DNA of 17,150 bases from an uncultured Eubacteriales bacterium (lineage in GTDB: Bacteria > Bacillota > Clostridia > Oscillospirales > Oscillospiraceae): NCBI GenBank assembly GCA_900549545.1, contig URPA01000042.1, positions 1 through 17,150 of the forward strand, given 5' to 3'. Both the position numbers and the translations under genes were made by a program. The stretch's first letter is position 1. Each line of letters opens with the position of its first letter. Below are positions 7,279 through 14,225 of this stretch, one piece after another. Below the pieces are notes generated by a model. The model was not told where the DNA came from. It saw only the letters and a program-made list of their open reading frames with translations, and searched no databases.

Positions 7279-7449
7279 GGCTCTCCCTCTGGGAGAGCTG
7301 GCGCGCAGCGCCTGAGAGGGTAATACGAACAACGCGCAAAAGCTGCACGAGGTTAGTCCAACCGTGCAAGGGATACCTCTCCGTCTTGTCGCTTCGCGTC
7401 AATCCACCTCCCCTACTGCGGTAGGGGAGGCAAGATACTTGGTGCAAAC
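7279..7449 (+). repeat. hairpin-chain intergenic repeat, copy B
   Basis: Same order of elements as copy A: stem GCTCTCCC/GGGAGAGC with loop TCT (7280-7298); GGCGC/GCGCC with a 3-base loop; CTGAGAGGG; variable interior; CCTCTCCGTC; stem TTGTCGC/GCGTCAA with loop TTC and one mismatch (7386-7402); stem CCTCCCCTAC/GTAGGGGAGG (7407-7430); end box GGTGCAAA. It fills most of the 465-bp gap 7168-7632. The rest of that gap (7450-7632) is AT-rich and holds only a possible promoter. Confidence 0.75.
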
Positions 7450-7565
7450 CTGCTAAACTCTGCATAACCATTTTTCATTATGTGATAAGTTAAAGGCTTG
7501 CATATGCCTATCTTGGAAATTTTTGTCTTTTTGCCTGACTTTTGTTCTCTTTGAATGCGGTGGTG

Positions 7566-7594
7566 TTTACAAAAGCAGAATATTGCGGTAGAGT
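7566..7594 (+). promoter_or_regulatory. possible promoter of the LytTR regulator
   Basis: TTTACA (7566-7571), 17 bases, TAGAGT (7589-7594). The -10 box is weak (4 of 6), so it may need an activator. It is the best-placed candidate I see upstream of the gene. Confidence 0.3.
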
Positions 7595-7632
7595 CAAAGT
7601 GTCATTATGAGCATAAATGCAAGGAGTATACT

Positions 7633-8334
7633 ATGGTCACTATCGCTATATGTGAAGATGAAGCCCTGTGGCTGGACACGGCAAAAAGCATTGTCTATCA
7701 GGCGGCGATGCGTTTTGAGCCTGAGCTGCGGCTCTTTTCCGGCAGCGAGGAGCTTCTGCGCGCCGTGAGGGACGGCTACCAGCCGGATATCGCGGTGCTG
7801 GATTTGGTGCTGCGGGAGAGCAGCGGCATTGAGGCGGCCCATGAGCTTCGCCGGGCCTGCCCCTACTGCTCCGTTATTTTCATGACAGCGTTCATCTCCG
7901 CCTCATGCAATGTATATGAGACTGAGGGCAGCTATTATATTCTCAAATCCCAGTTCCGGGAGCGGGTAGCGGAGGCCATTGAAAAGGCCCTGGAGGATCA
8001 GCGCTCCCGCGCCTGCATCAGCTTTAGAGTCAGGGGCGCGGTGCGGTCCGTCCCGGCAAAGGACGTGCTGTATTTTGAGCGCCGCCTGAAAAAGACGCTG
8101 GTAGTCTGCGCAAATGGGGAGCAGTTCTCCACTGCCGCAAAGCCCGGGGACATTCTGGACGAGGCAAAGAGGCCGTATTTTGTCAAATGCCATCAGAGCT
8201 TCTGGGTCAATCTTCAGCAGGTGCAGTCCATGACCGCGGACAGCTTCATCATGTCCGGCGGGCAGGCGGTGCCCATCAGCCGCAGCTGCCGCCAGCAGGC
8301 GCGGGATGCCTTCCGCGCCATCCGGGGCAGATGA
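7633..8334 (+). CDS. LytTR-family response regulator (orphan)
   Basis: 233 residues. The receiver domain (1-115) has the acidic cluster E8/D9, phospho-acceptor D57 in DIAVLDLVL, T85 in IFMTAF and K105 in YYILKSQF. Residues about 130-230 form a LytTR DNA-binding domain: FRVRGAVRSVPAKDVLYFE, the segment YFVKCHQSFWVNLQQVQ, and the closing GGQAVPISRSCRQQARDAF. ATG 7633 is chosen because AAGGAG at 7621-7626 is 6 bases upstream and MVTIAICEDE is a standard receiver start; an ATG at 7555 would add 26 unrelated residues. No histidine kinase is nearby, so its partner is elsewhere. AgrA/LytR-like regulators typically act on cell-envelope, peptide-signalling or surface genes. It converges on the LRR pair. 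Confidence 0.88.
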   Translation: MVTIAICEDEALWLDTAKSIVYQAAMRFEPELRLFSGSEELLRAVRDGYQPDIAVLDLVLRESSGIEAAHELRRACPYCSVIFMTAFISASCNVYETEGSYYILKSQFRERVAEAIEKALEDQRSRACISFRVRGAVRSVPAKDVLYFERRLKKTLVVCANGEQFSTAAKPGDILDEAKRPYFVKCHQSFWVNLQQVQSMTADSFIMSGGQAVPISRSCRQQARDAFRAIRGR

Positions 8335-8335
8335 C

Positions 8336-8371
8336 AAAAAACCGGCCTTCCGTTTGGGAAGGTCGGTTTTT
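8336..8371. terminator. bidirectional terminator between the response regulator and the LRR genes
   Basis: A 15-bp stem (8336-8350 with 8357-8371, one G-T pair, 6-base loop) has five A on the left and five T on the right, so it ends transcription from both sides. It sits 1 base after the regulator stop and 15 bases beyond the LRR stop. Confidence 0.88.
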
Positions 8372-8386
8372 GCATAAGCCGATATC

Positions 8387-9949
8387 TCAATGGGCGTAAT
8401 ACAGAGGGTCATTGGCGATATATGCGTAGGAAAAAGGCGCTTCGTCATAGTGCATCTGCTGCCGCAGCAGCTCATAGCGGGGCGCAAGCTCCGTGATGCC
8501 AAATTCGTTCTTGCCCAGATAGCGCCATGTGCTGCCGTTGGGGTCGAGGGTCGTCTCGATGTTGACCTCGCAGTTGGGGGCGCACTCGCGCATATGCTCT
8601 ATCTGCTCCATGGGGATGGGCGTAAATTTGCCTATCCACAGGCGCTCAAGCTCCGTCAGCCCATAGAGGGGGCTGAGGTCATGGAGCGCGAAGCAGTAGC
8701 CAATATTGAGATGGCGCAGATTTTTAAGCTCCGCCAGCGGGCTGAGGTCGTTGAGTGCGGAGTTTTGAATCTCGGCATACTCAAGCTTCGGGCAGTTGGC
8801 GACGGGGGAGAGGTCAGACCAGTTCGCCATGGCGACGATAAGTACCTCCAGATCCGGCATATAGGACACGAAGGACAAATCGTCAAGGTATGAATTGTGC
8901 CCCAAATCCAGATATTTGACCTTGGTGCAGTATTTAAGCGAGGCGGCGTTTTCCCCGGTGAGCTCGCCGCCGCGGCCGGGATTGGAGGCCAGGATGCGCT
9001 CCACATCGGTGCGCACGGTGTACCCCGTGCCGAACCAGATGCGCCAGACCACATCCACATTGGGCAGGCTGTCCCGGATATCGGCCATCGCCTCGTCAGA
9101 GACACCGCAGAAATCCATGTCCAGCTTCTGGAGATTGGGCATGCAGTGGGCCACCTGCTTTACAAGCGCGCCCTCATCGTCCATCTTAATATGGTTGAGG
9201 TCGAGCAGGCTGTCCTGAAGATTGCAGGCCTTGCCGAAGAGCGTGAAGTCATAGTTAAATTCCGTCCCCTCGGGCGCAGCCTCCACCATGGCGCTGATAG
9301 CATCCCACGAGAGGGCGTTGCTTTCGGGCTCCGTGCCCAGCTCAACGCGCCTGAGCTGCTTCATGCCGGAGATGAAAGCCCGGGCGCTGTCCGCCTCGGC
9401 GGCGGTCAGGCCGGAGATGTCAAGCTCCGTATCGCTCAGCTTGTGGCTCCTGCCCGCCAAAGTGAAGCCGCCCTCGAAATTGGCCTCCGGGCAGGCCTCG
9501 GCAAGCCTTTCAATCCATCCGGCGCTCACGCTCTCGCCGACGGTGACAGTCTCAACAGCGGGCAGGTACTTCATCAGCGGCAGCGCCGCCTCAAAATCTT
9601 CATCGCTCAGCCGGCTCAGGTCAAGCTGAGCATCGTCACTGTATGCAAGGCTCCCGTCGGGCAGGGACACGGAATAACGCACCGACACATCAGGGTGCTC
9701 CTCCGCCCATGCGAAAATTTCCGCGTAGCACTCGCTGCCGCTGAAATCGGCTGACTCGAGAGCCGTGAACTCGCTCAGCTTGGGCACGTCATAGGGCATG
9801 AGCTCCACCACAAGCGACTTTGAGTCGACCGGAAATTTTCCGTTTTCAAGCTTAACCTTTGCCGTGCAGCCGCACATCAGCACCGCGCTCATCATAGCCG
9901 CCAGGCAGCAGAGCGCCGCGCGCCGGAAATTATGTTTCATTGCTTTCAA
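8387..9949 (-). CDS. leucine-rich-repeat lipoprotein
   Basis: About 520 residues. The N-terminus has a signal peptide (RRAALCCLAAMMSAVLMCGC) ending in a lipobox-like LMCGC, so the mature protein is probably lipid-anchored outside the membrane. The first half has about four degenerate 70-residue units beginning with a P-x-V/A-x-F/Y segment (PDVSVRYSVSLPDG, PEANFEGGFTLAGR, PEGTEFNYDFTLFGK, PNVDVVWRIWFGTG), each followed by an LDLS-type strand. Residues from about 325 are 22-residue internalin-like LRRs (KVKYLDLGHN, LRHLNIGYC, LERLWIG). The tail PRYELLRQQM...NDPLY matches its neighbour. Start: TTG at 9949 lies 6 bases after AAGGAGA and fits best; ATG at 9940 (517 residues) is the alternative. 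Probable surface-binding protein; ligand unknown. Confidence 0.78.
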   Translation of the reverse strand: MKAMKHNFRRAALCCLAAMMSAVLMCGCTAKVKLENGKFPVDSKSLVVELMPYDVPKLSEFTALESADFSGSECYAEIFAWAEEHPDVSVRYSVSLPDGSLAYSDDAQLDLSRLSDEDFEAALPLMKYLPAVETVTVGESVSAGWIERLAEACPEANFEGGFTLAGRSHKLSDTELDISGLTAAEADSARAFISGMKQLRRVELGTEPESNALSWDAISAMVEAAPEGTEFNYDFTLFGKACNLQDSLLDLNHIKMDDEGALVKQVAHCMPNLQKLDMDFCGVSDEAMADIRDSLPNVDVVWRIWFGTGYTVRTDVERILASNPGRGGELTGENAASLKYCTKVKYLDLGHNSYLDDLSFVSYMPDLEVLIVAMANWSDLSPVANCPKLEYAEIQNSALNDLSPLAELKNLRHLNIGYCFALHDLSPLYGLTELERLWIGKFTPIPMEQIEHMRECAPNCEVNIETTLDPNGSTWRYLGKNEFGITELAPRYELLRQQMHYDEAPFSYAYIANDPLYYAH

Positions 9950-9973
9950 ATCTGATCTCCTTAGGGTTCCTGT

Positions 9974-10014
9974 AAACGCCGAACAAATCGCCGCGGGCGA
10001 TTTGTTCGGCGTTT
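9974..10014. repeat. 19-bp perfect hairpin between the two LRR genes (repeat family 2)
   Basis: AAACGCCGAACAAATCGCC (9974-9992) pairs perfectly with 9996-10014 around the loop GCG. It starts 6 bases after the upstream LRR stop and lies before the ribosome site of the downstream LRR gene. On the minus strand it has only a short T run, so it could be a partial terminator or a processing or stability hairpin that uncouples the two genes. The core GAACAAATCGC recurs at 11855 and 15426. Confidence 0.75.
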
Positions 10015-10020
10015 TGCTTA

Positions 10021-11646
10021 TCAATACAGCGGGTCGTTCCACGAGAAGGCATAGTCGTTATCGGTAAAGCCGAACTGCTCTCTCAAAAGCTCATAGCGCG
10101 GATGAAGCACCTCCTGGAGCCAGCCGGTCTCCTCATACAGGGCAAGGCTCAGCTCCGTATATCCGGTGACGCGCCATCTGCCGCCCTCGGGGTCATAGGT
10201 CTCGTTGTTGACCTCGCAATTGGGGGCGCTCTGGCGCATCTGCTCGGCCTGCTCGGCGGGCACGGGCGTGTTGCTGCCTATCCAGAAGCGCTCAAGGTCT
10301 GTCAGCCCGTAGATAGGGGATATATCCGTCACATTGGTATTGCCGATGTTGAGATGCCGCAGCTCAGTAAGCCCGGCGAGGGGGCTGAGGTCGGCAACCT
10401 GTGTGCTGTGCAGGTCAAGATACTCAAGGTGCGTGCAGCTTGCAAGCGGCGTAAGGTCAACCACCGGGTTCATCGCCACGTTGAGCACCTCAAGATTGGG
10501 CATACCATAGACAAAGGAGAGGTCGGTAACGGCCTCGTTATGGCCGAGGTCGAGATATTTCAGGTCGCTGCAATATTTGAACACTGCGGCTTCCTTATCG
10601 CCTATCGTGCCGCCGACAGAGGGCTTGGAGGCGAGGATGCGCTCCACGTCCGTGCGCACGCTGTACTCATCGGCAAACCATATGCGCCAGACCACCTTGA
10701 TGTTGGGGTAGTCCTGGCGGATGCTGTCCATGGCCTCATTGGAGACATTGCAGAAGTCCATGTCCAGATATGTACAATTTTTCATGTAGGGCAGGAAGGA
10801 GCGGACCTCCGCGCCCTCATCGTTCATGGTGGTGTGGCTGAAATTCAGCGTCTCGCTGTTTATGTTCAGCTCCTGACCAAAGCGGGTGAAGAGATAGCCA
10901 AAGCTGATGTCGGGGCAGGCGTCCTGGAGCATGGCGATATCGTCCCAGCTCACGCCGCCGTCTCCCTCATAGCCCAGATGAACGCTCTTGAGGCTGCTCA
11001 TGCCGGGCAGAAGCTGCGCGGCGAGGAGCGCGTCATCACGGCTCAGGCCGGAAAGGTCAAGGCTTTCCGTGCTGTTATCCACCGTTTTTCCGGCGATGGT
11101 GCAGCTGTATTTAAACGAAAGCTCAGGATTAGCCTCCCGCAGGGCGGTCATGGCCTCGGGGGCAATCGCGCGCTCAGCGTCAAGCCGGCCGAGGTCAATG
11201 CTTTTGAGCTTGGGCAGGTACTTGCAGTTTTCCAGCACAGCCGAAACGCCCTGAGCGTCAAAGCTGCTCAAATCAAGGCTCTCGGCACTGTTGTCCACGG
11301 TGCTGCCGTCGGGCAGGGCGACAGAATAGCGCAGCGAAACATCCGGGTGCTCCTCCGCCCAGGCCAGAAACTCCTCATAGCACTCACTGCCGCTGAGATC
11401 AACGGATTTGAGCGCCGGGAAATTGTTCAAAAGCTCGCTCTCGCCGGGGGCGAGGACAACGCTGATCTCCTCCGCGTCCACCGGGAAGGAGCCCGAGGCA
11501 AAAACCACCTTGGGCTTGCCGACGATAGGCGTGACAACGCCATCCGGCTGAGCTGCGGCGCGGCTGCTCCATGAGAAGCCGAACAAAACCACCGCCGCGA
11601 CAAATATCAAAGACACAACTATAACTATCGCTCTTTTTGCTTTCAT
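10021..11646 (-). CDS. membrane-anchored leucine-rich-repeat protein
   Basis: 541 residues. An N-terminal hydrophobic helix (about 6-24, IVIVVSLIFVAAVVLFGF) acts as signal anchor or signal peptide; there is no lipobox and no LPxTG at the end. Residues about 95-320 hold three 69-73-residue units starting PDVSLRYSVALPDG, PELSFKYSCTIAGK and PDISFGYLFTRFGQ, each with a VDNSxESLDLS-type strand and a later LKS-x-x-LG strand. From about 350 come five 22-residue LRRs (LKYLDLGHN, LEVLNVAMN, LEYLDLHST, LRHLNIGNT, LERFWIGSN). The C-terminus is RYELLREQFG...WNDPLY. It is a paralogue of the downstream lipoprotein gene. The ribosome site GGAGGGCGGAAG precedes ATG 11646. Ligand and role unknown; probably cell-surface recognition. 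Confidence 0.82.
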   Translation of the reverse strand: MKAKRAIVIVVSLIFVAAVVLFGFSWSSRAAAQPDGVVTPIVGKPKVVFASGSFPVDAEEISVVLAPGESELLNNFPALKSVDLSGSECYEEFLAWAEEHPDVSLRYSVALPDGSTVDNSAESLDLSSFDAQGVSAVLENCKYLPKLKSIDLGRLDAERAIAPEAMTALREANPELSFKYSCTIAGKTVDNSTESLDLSGLSRDDALLAAQLLPGMSSLKSVHLGYEGDGGVSWDDIAMLQDACPDISFGYLFTRFGQELNINSETLNFSHTTMNDEGAEVRSFLPYMKNCTYLDMDFCNVSNEAMDSIRQDYPNIKVVWRIWFADEYSVRTDVERILASKPSVGGTIGDKEAAVFKYCSDLKYLDLGHNEAVTDLSFVYGMPNLEVLNVAMNPVVDLTPLASCTHLEYLDLHSTQVADLSPLAGLTELRHLNIGNTNVTDISPIYGLTDLERFWIGSNTPVPAEQAEQMRQSAPNCEVNNETYDPEGGRWRVTGYTELSLALYEETGWLQEVLHPRYELLREQFGFTDNDYAFSWNDPLY

Positions 11647-11674
11647 TCTTCCGCCCTCCGTTTTTTGCGAGAAA

Positions 11675-11703
11675 ATTATACCATTATACCGGGTTTATTT
11701 CAA
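11675..11703 (-). promoter_or_regulatory. promoter of the LRR gene pair
   Basis: On the minus strand TTGAAA (complement of 11698-11703), 17 bases, TATAAT (complement of 11675-11680). A second TATAAT lies within the spacer. The leader would be about 20 bases and contains the ribosome site. Confidence 0.75.
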
Positions 11704-11705
11704 GT

Positions 11706-11730
11706 CAGCCGCCGCTTTTTTCGTCGGCTG
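11706..11730. promoter_or_regulatory. inverted repeat between divergent promoters
   Basis: CAGCCG (11706-11711) and CGGCTG (11725-11730) flank a T-rich centre and fill the whole space between the -35 boxes of the LRR and cysE promoters. It could be a shared operator, or an old terminator hairpin. Confidence 0.3.
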
Positions 11731-11759
11731 TTGACAGGGGCGAAATTATAGTATATAAT
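11731..11759 (+). promoter_or_regulatory. consensus sigma-A promoter of cysE
   Basis: TTGACA (11731-11736), exactly 17 bases, TATAAT (11754-11759): a full consensus match. Such a strong promoter in front of a biosynthetic gene implies negative control downstream. The start site would be near 11766. Confidence 0.9.
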
Positions 11760-11766
11760 CCTTTTA

Positions 11767-11785
11767 TCCTATTTTTTTGATAGGA
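11767..11785 (+). promoter_or_regulatory. palindromic operator candidate at the cysE start site (Rrf2/CymR-like)
   Basis: TCCTAT (11767-11772) and ATAGGA (11780-11785) flank TTTTTTG, followed by ATTTA. The palindrome begins 7 bases after the -10 box, so it covers the expected start site and a bound protein would block initiation. The TAGGAATTTA-like half site resembles the boxes of Rrf2-type cysteine regulators such as CymR; that match is from memory and not verified. Confidence 0.45.
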
Positions 11786-11813
11786 ATTTAATTTTGTTTA
11801 CGGAGAGTGCGCC

Positions 11814-11864
11814 ATGCACCTTTTTACCTGCCGATGTCACCCTTTTTTCTTCAGCAAGCGCTGA
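11814..11864 (+). CDS. putative Cys-containing leader peptide of cysE
   Basis: A 16-codon frame encodes MHLFTCRCHPFFFSKR and ends in TGA at 11862-11864. GGAGAG at 11802-11807 is 6 bases before the ATG, a good ribosome site. Cys codons are the sixth and eighth (TGC, TGT). It lies in the roughly 200-base leader between the cysE promoter and cysE, and its stop codon is the first triplet of a hairpin arm (11862-11872 with 11880-11890). Leader peptides rich in the regulated amino acid act as attenuators in other operons; a cysteine-responsive role here is inference. No U-rich terminator follows the hairpin. It could be chance: the frame is short. Confidence 0.45.
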   Translation: MHLFTCRCHPFFFSKR

Positions 11865-11901
11865 ACAAATCGCTCTTGACGATTAGTTCATCACTTACTT
11901 G
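11855..11901 (+). repeat. imperfect hairpin repeat in the cysE leader (family 2)
   Basis: AAGCGCTGAACAAATCGC (11856-11873) is followed by CGATTAGTTCATCACTT (11880-11896), a diverged inverted copy that pairs at 14 of 17 positions. The first arm is identical to the complement of 15426-15443. It overlaps the end and stop of the leader frame. Confidence 0.6.
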
Positions 11902-11964
11902 TGCAATTTCATGATGGCAATATTAAAGATGCCGGAATAAAATGACAATCAGGGGGATATCGAT

Positions 11965-12588
11965 ATGTTTAATGATTTGAGGGAGCTTGTGGCCGCGTAT
12001 AAGGCCAGAGACCCCGCCGCCCGCTCAACCATGGAAGTGCTGCTGTTATACCCCGGCGTGAAGGCCGTGCGCAGCCACAGAAAAGCACATTGGTGCTATG
12101 AGCACGGATATATGTTCCTTGCAAGGCTTATTTCTCAGCGCTCCCGCCGCCGCACCGGAATAGAAATTCATCCCGGCGCGAAGATTGGCAAGCGCCTTGT
12201 TATTGACCACGGCATGGGCATCGTCATCGGCGAGACGGCCGAGATTGGGGACGACTGCCTTATCTACCACGGCGTCACCCTTGGCGGCACCGGTAAGGAT
12301 GTCGGCAAGCGCCACCCCACCATCGGGAACCACGTGCTCATCGGCACAGGCGCGAAGGTTCTCGGCCCGATAACCGTGGGCGATAACAGCCGCATCGCCG
12401 CAAACTCCGTGGTGCTCAGCGCCATACCCGAGGACTGCACCGCCGTCGGCATCCCGGCAAAGCCGGTGAAGATTTCCGGCAAGCGCGTAAATTACGTGCA
12501 CGATGTGGACCAAACCAGCGTCACCGACCCTGTCGCCGCAGAGCTTGCCGCCCTGCGCAAGGAGCTGGAGGAGCTCAAAAACCGCTAA
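11965..12588 (+). CDS. cysE: serine O-acetyltransferase
   Basis: 207 residues, the short form without the long N-terminal extension of enterobacterial CysE. It transfers acetyl from acetyl-CoA to L-serine, giving O-acetylserine for cysteine synthesis in the cytoplasm. A helical N-terminus with RDPAARSTMEVLLLYPGVKAV is followed by the left-handed beta-helix of hexapeptide repeats: GIEIHPGAKIGKRLVIDHGMG with D81-H82, IVIGETAEIGDD, YHGVTLGGTGKDVGKRHPTIG and IAANSVVLSAIPEDCTAVGIPAKPVK. The tail is charged and helical (ELAALRKELEELKNR), unlike the usual CysE C-terminus. AGGGGG precedes the ATG by about 9 bases. No cysK is adjacent. Regulation probably involves the upstream operator and leader. Confidence 0.95.
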   Translation: MFNDLRELVAAYKARDPAARSTMEVLLLYPGVKAVRSHRKAHWCYEHGYMFLARLISQRSRRRTGIEIHPGAKIGKRLVIDHGMGIVIGETAEIGDDCLIYHGVTLGGTGKDVGKRHPTIGNHVLIGTGAKVLGPITVGDNSRIAANSVVLSAIPEDCTAVGIPAKPVKISGKRVNYVHDVDQTSVTDPVAAELAALRKELEELKNR

Positions 12589-12623
12589 AAAAACTCGAGT
12601 GGAATTTCCGCCGGAATGGGAAT

Positions 12624-12677
12624 CCTCTCCGTCTTGCCGCTCCGCGCCAAGTCACCTTCCCTTTTTTGAAAGGCGAG
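12624..12677 (+). repeat. hairpin-chain repeat, truncated copy D
   Basis: Only one end of the family is present: CCTCTCCGTC as in copy B, stem CTTGCCGC/GCGCCAAG with loop TCC and one mismatch (12633-12651), then a decayed CACCTTCCC...GGCGAGG hairpin. The other half is missing. Confidence 0.6.
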
Positions 12678-12691
12678 GCTTTTATTTTTCC

Positions 12692-12720
12692 TTGCCAACA
12701 TCCCGCGGGAAAGATATAAT
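12692..12720 (+). promoter_or_regulatory. promoter of the GPH transporter operon, with palindrome in the spacer
   Basis: TTGCCA (12692-12697), 17 bases, TATAAT (12715-12720). The spacer contains the perfect palindrome TCCCGCGGGA (12701-12710), a possible operator where a repressor would block polymerase. Confidence 0.7.
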
Positions 12721-12752
12721 TAAAGCAAATTAAAAAAGAAGGAGCTTTCGAT

Positions 12753-14225
12753 ATGGAAGACCTCAAGCTCAGAAAGAAAAATCTGCTCATGTTCCCGCTG
12801 GGCAAGATAGGCAGCGACATGGAGTATTATCTCTTCACAAGCTGCATCATGACCTTCGTGCTCTTCACGCGCAGCCTCACCGCCGCGCAGTTTGCCGCGA
12901 TAACCGCCATCGTCGTCGCGGCTAGAGTTTTTGACGCGCTCAACGACCCCATCATGGGCAACATCATCGAGCGCACGCGCACCCGCTGGGGCAAATTCAA
13001 GCCCTGGCTCGTAATCGGCATACTCTCCACCAGCGTTGTGGTATATCTCGCCTTCAACACCGATCTTCAGGGCTGGAGCTTCGTGTGGTTCTTCGGCGTG
13101 ATTTATTTTCTCTACTCCATCACCTTCACCATGCACGATATATCCTACTGGGGCATGGTGCCCGCCCTGTCCTCCGACGCTAACGCCCGCAACCAGTTTA
13201 CCTCCCGGGCGACGCTCTGTGCCGGCATCGGCAGCACGCTTGCAAGCGTGCTCATCCCCATGTTCACCGTGGGCGACAAGGCTATCGGCGGCAGCACCAC
13301 CACGGCCTACGGCGTCGTGGCGCTGGTTGTCTGCATCCTCGCCCCGGCGTTCCTGTGCTTTACCATCTTCGGCGTGCGCGAGAAGCGCGAGTACACCGAC
13401 GCACCGCCCGTGAGCCTCAAAAAGGTCTGGAAAACCATCACCGGCAACGATCAGCTTCTATGGATGAGCCTTATCTTCCTCATTCAGCAGATAGGCAACG
13501 GCCTCATTATCGGCGGCCTCGGCTCGACCTATATTTACTTCGACTTTGGCTATGACGGCGGGCTTTTCTCCCTGTTTTCCATCGTCGGCATGTCCGTCAC
13601 GGCGCTGCTGATGATTTTCTACCCCGCCATCTCCCGCCGTCTGCCGCGCAAAAAGCTCCTGGGCATCCTCGCCGTTATCGCCGCCGTGGGCTACGGTATA
13701 ATGCTGCTCGCGGGGCTGCTCCTGCCCTCCACGATGCTCAAGTTCTGGGTCGTGGTCATCGGCTATATGCTCTCAAACTTCGGGCAGTACGGCTTCCATC
13801 TGGCAATGATGATCTCCATCATCAACACCGTTGAATACAATGAATACATCTCCGGCGAGCGGGACGAGGCCATCATCGCCTCCCTGCGCCCGTTCATCAC
13901 AAAGCTCGCCTCCGCGCTCATTATCCTCATCACCAATCTGAGTTATATCATCTTCGGCGTGACCAAATACACCGGCAGCATCTCCGAGCTTGAAAACCAG
14001 TGCGCCCGGAACCTCATCACCGAGGCGGACAAGATAGTCCAGATCGACAGCGTGATAAAGGGCATCGCCCCGGGGCAGACCCTCGCCCTGCTGCTGTGCA
14101 TGGCGATAATCCCCTGCCTGCTGATGCTGAGCTCCTACTTCCTGTACAGGAAGCACTACAAGCTCGATGAGGACGAGTACGCCCGCATCTGCGCCGAGCT
14201 CGAGACAAGAAAGGGGCAGGCATGA
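12753..14225 (+). CDS. GPH-family (MelB-like) cation-coupled sugar symporter
   Basis: 490 residues with about 12 hydrophobic segments, typical of the glycoside-pentoside-hexuronide family of major facilitators in the cytoplasmic membrane. The signature is clear at 60-86: FDALNDPIMGNIIERTRTRWGKFKPWL; D61 and D65 sit where MelB has its cation-binding aspartates, and RTRTRWGKFKPW is the loop 2-3 motif. HDISYWGMVPALSSD is also characteristic. A central cytoplasmic loop (about 208-228) and a charged C-terminus (KHYKLDEDEYARICAELETRKG) follow the family pattern. GAAGGAG lies 8 bases before the ATG. The stop overlaps the next start in ATGA, so the transporter and deacetylase are coupled. The substrate is unknown; the partner suggests an N-acetylated glycoside. 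Confidence 0.9.
   Translation: MEDLKLRKKNLLMFPLGKIGSDMEYYLFTSCIMTFVLFTRSLTAAQFAAITAIVVAARVFDALNDPIMGNIIERTRTRWGKFKPWLVIGILSTSVVVYLAFNTDLQGWSFVWFFGVIYFLYSITFTMHDISYWGMVPALSSDANARNQFTSRATLCAGIGSTLASVLIPMFTVGDKAIGGSTTTAYGVVALVVCILAPAFLCFTIFGVREKREYTDAPPVSLKKVWKTITGNDQLLWMSLIFLIQQIGNGLIIGGLGSTYIYFDFGYDGGLFSLFSIVGMSVTALLMIFYPAISRRLPRKKLLGILAVIAAVGYGIMLLAGLLLPSTMLKFWVVVIGYMLSNFGQYGFHLAMMISIINTVEYNEYISGERDEAIIASLRPFITKLASALIILITNLSYIIFGVTKYTGSISELENQCARNLITEADKIVQIDSVIKGIAPGQTLALLLCMAIIPCLLMLSSYFLYRKHYKLDEDEYARICAELETRKGQA

Noticed and set aside
9950..10042. Longer start for the LRR lipoprotein
   Set aside because: It would translate through the perfect hairpin and overlap the previous gene; the signal peptide begins at 9949 or 9940.
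10102..11574. 490-codon plus-strand frame
   Set aside because: Antisense to the LRR protein gene. Its repetitive composition mirrors the LRR repeats, and the minus-strand protein has a clear signal anchor, repeats, ribosome site and promoter.
11786..11964. T-box or SAM riboswitch before cysE
   Set aside because: No T-box AGGGTGGNACCGCG-type segment, no S-box core and no terminator hairpin with a U run are visible.
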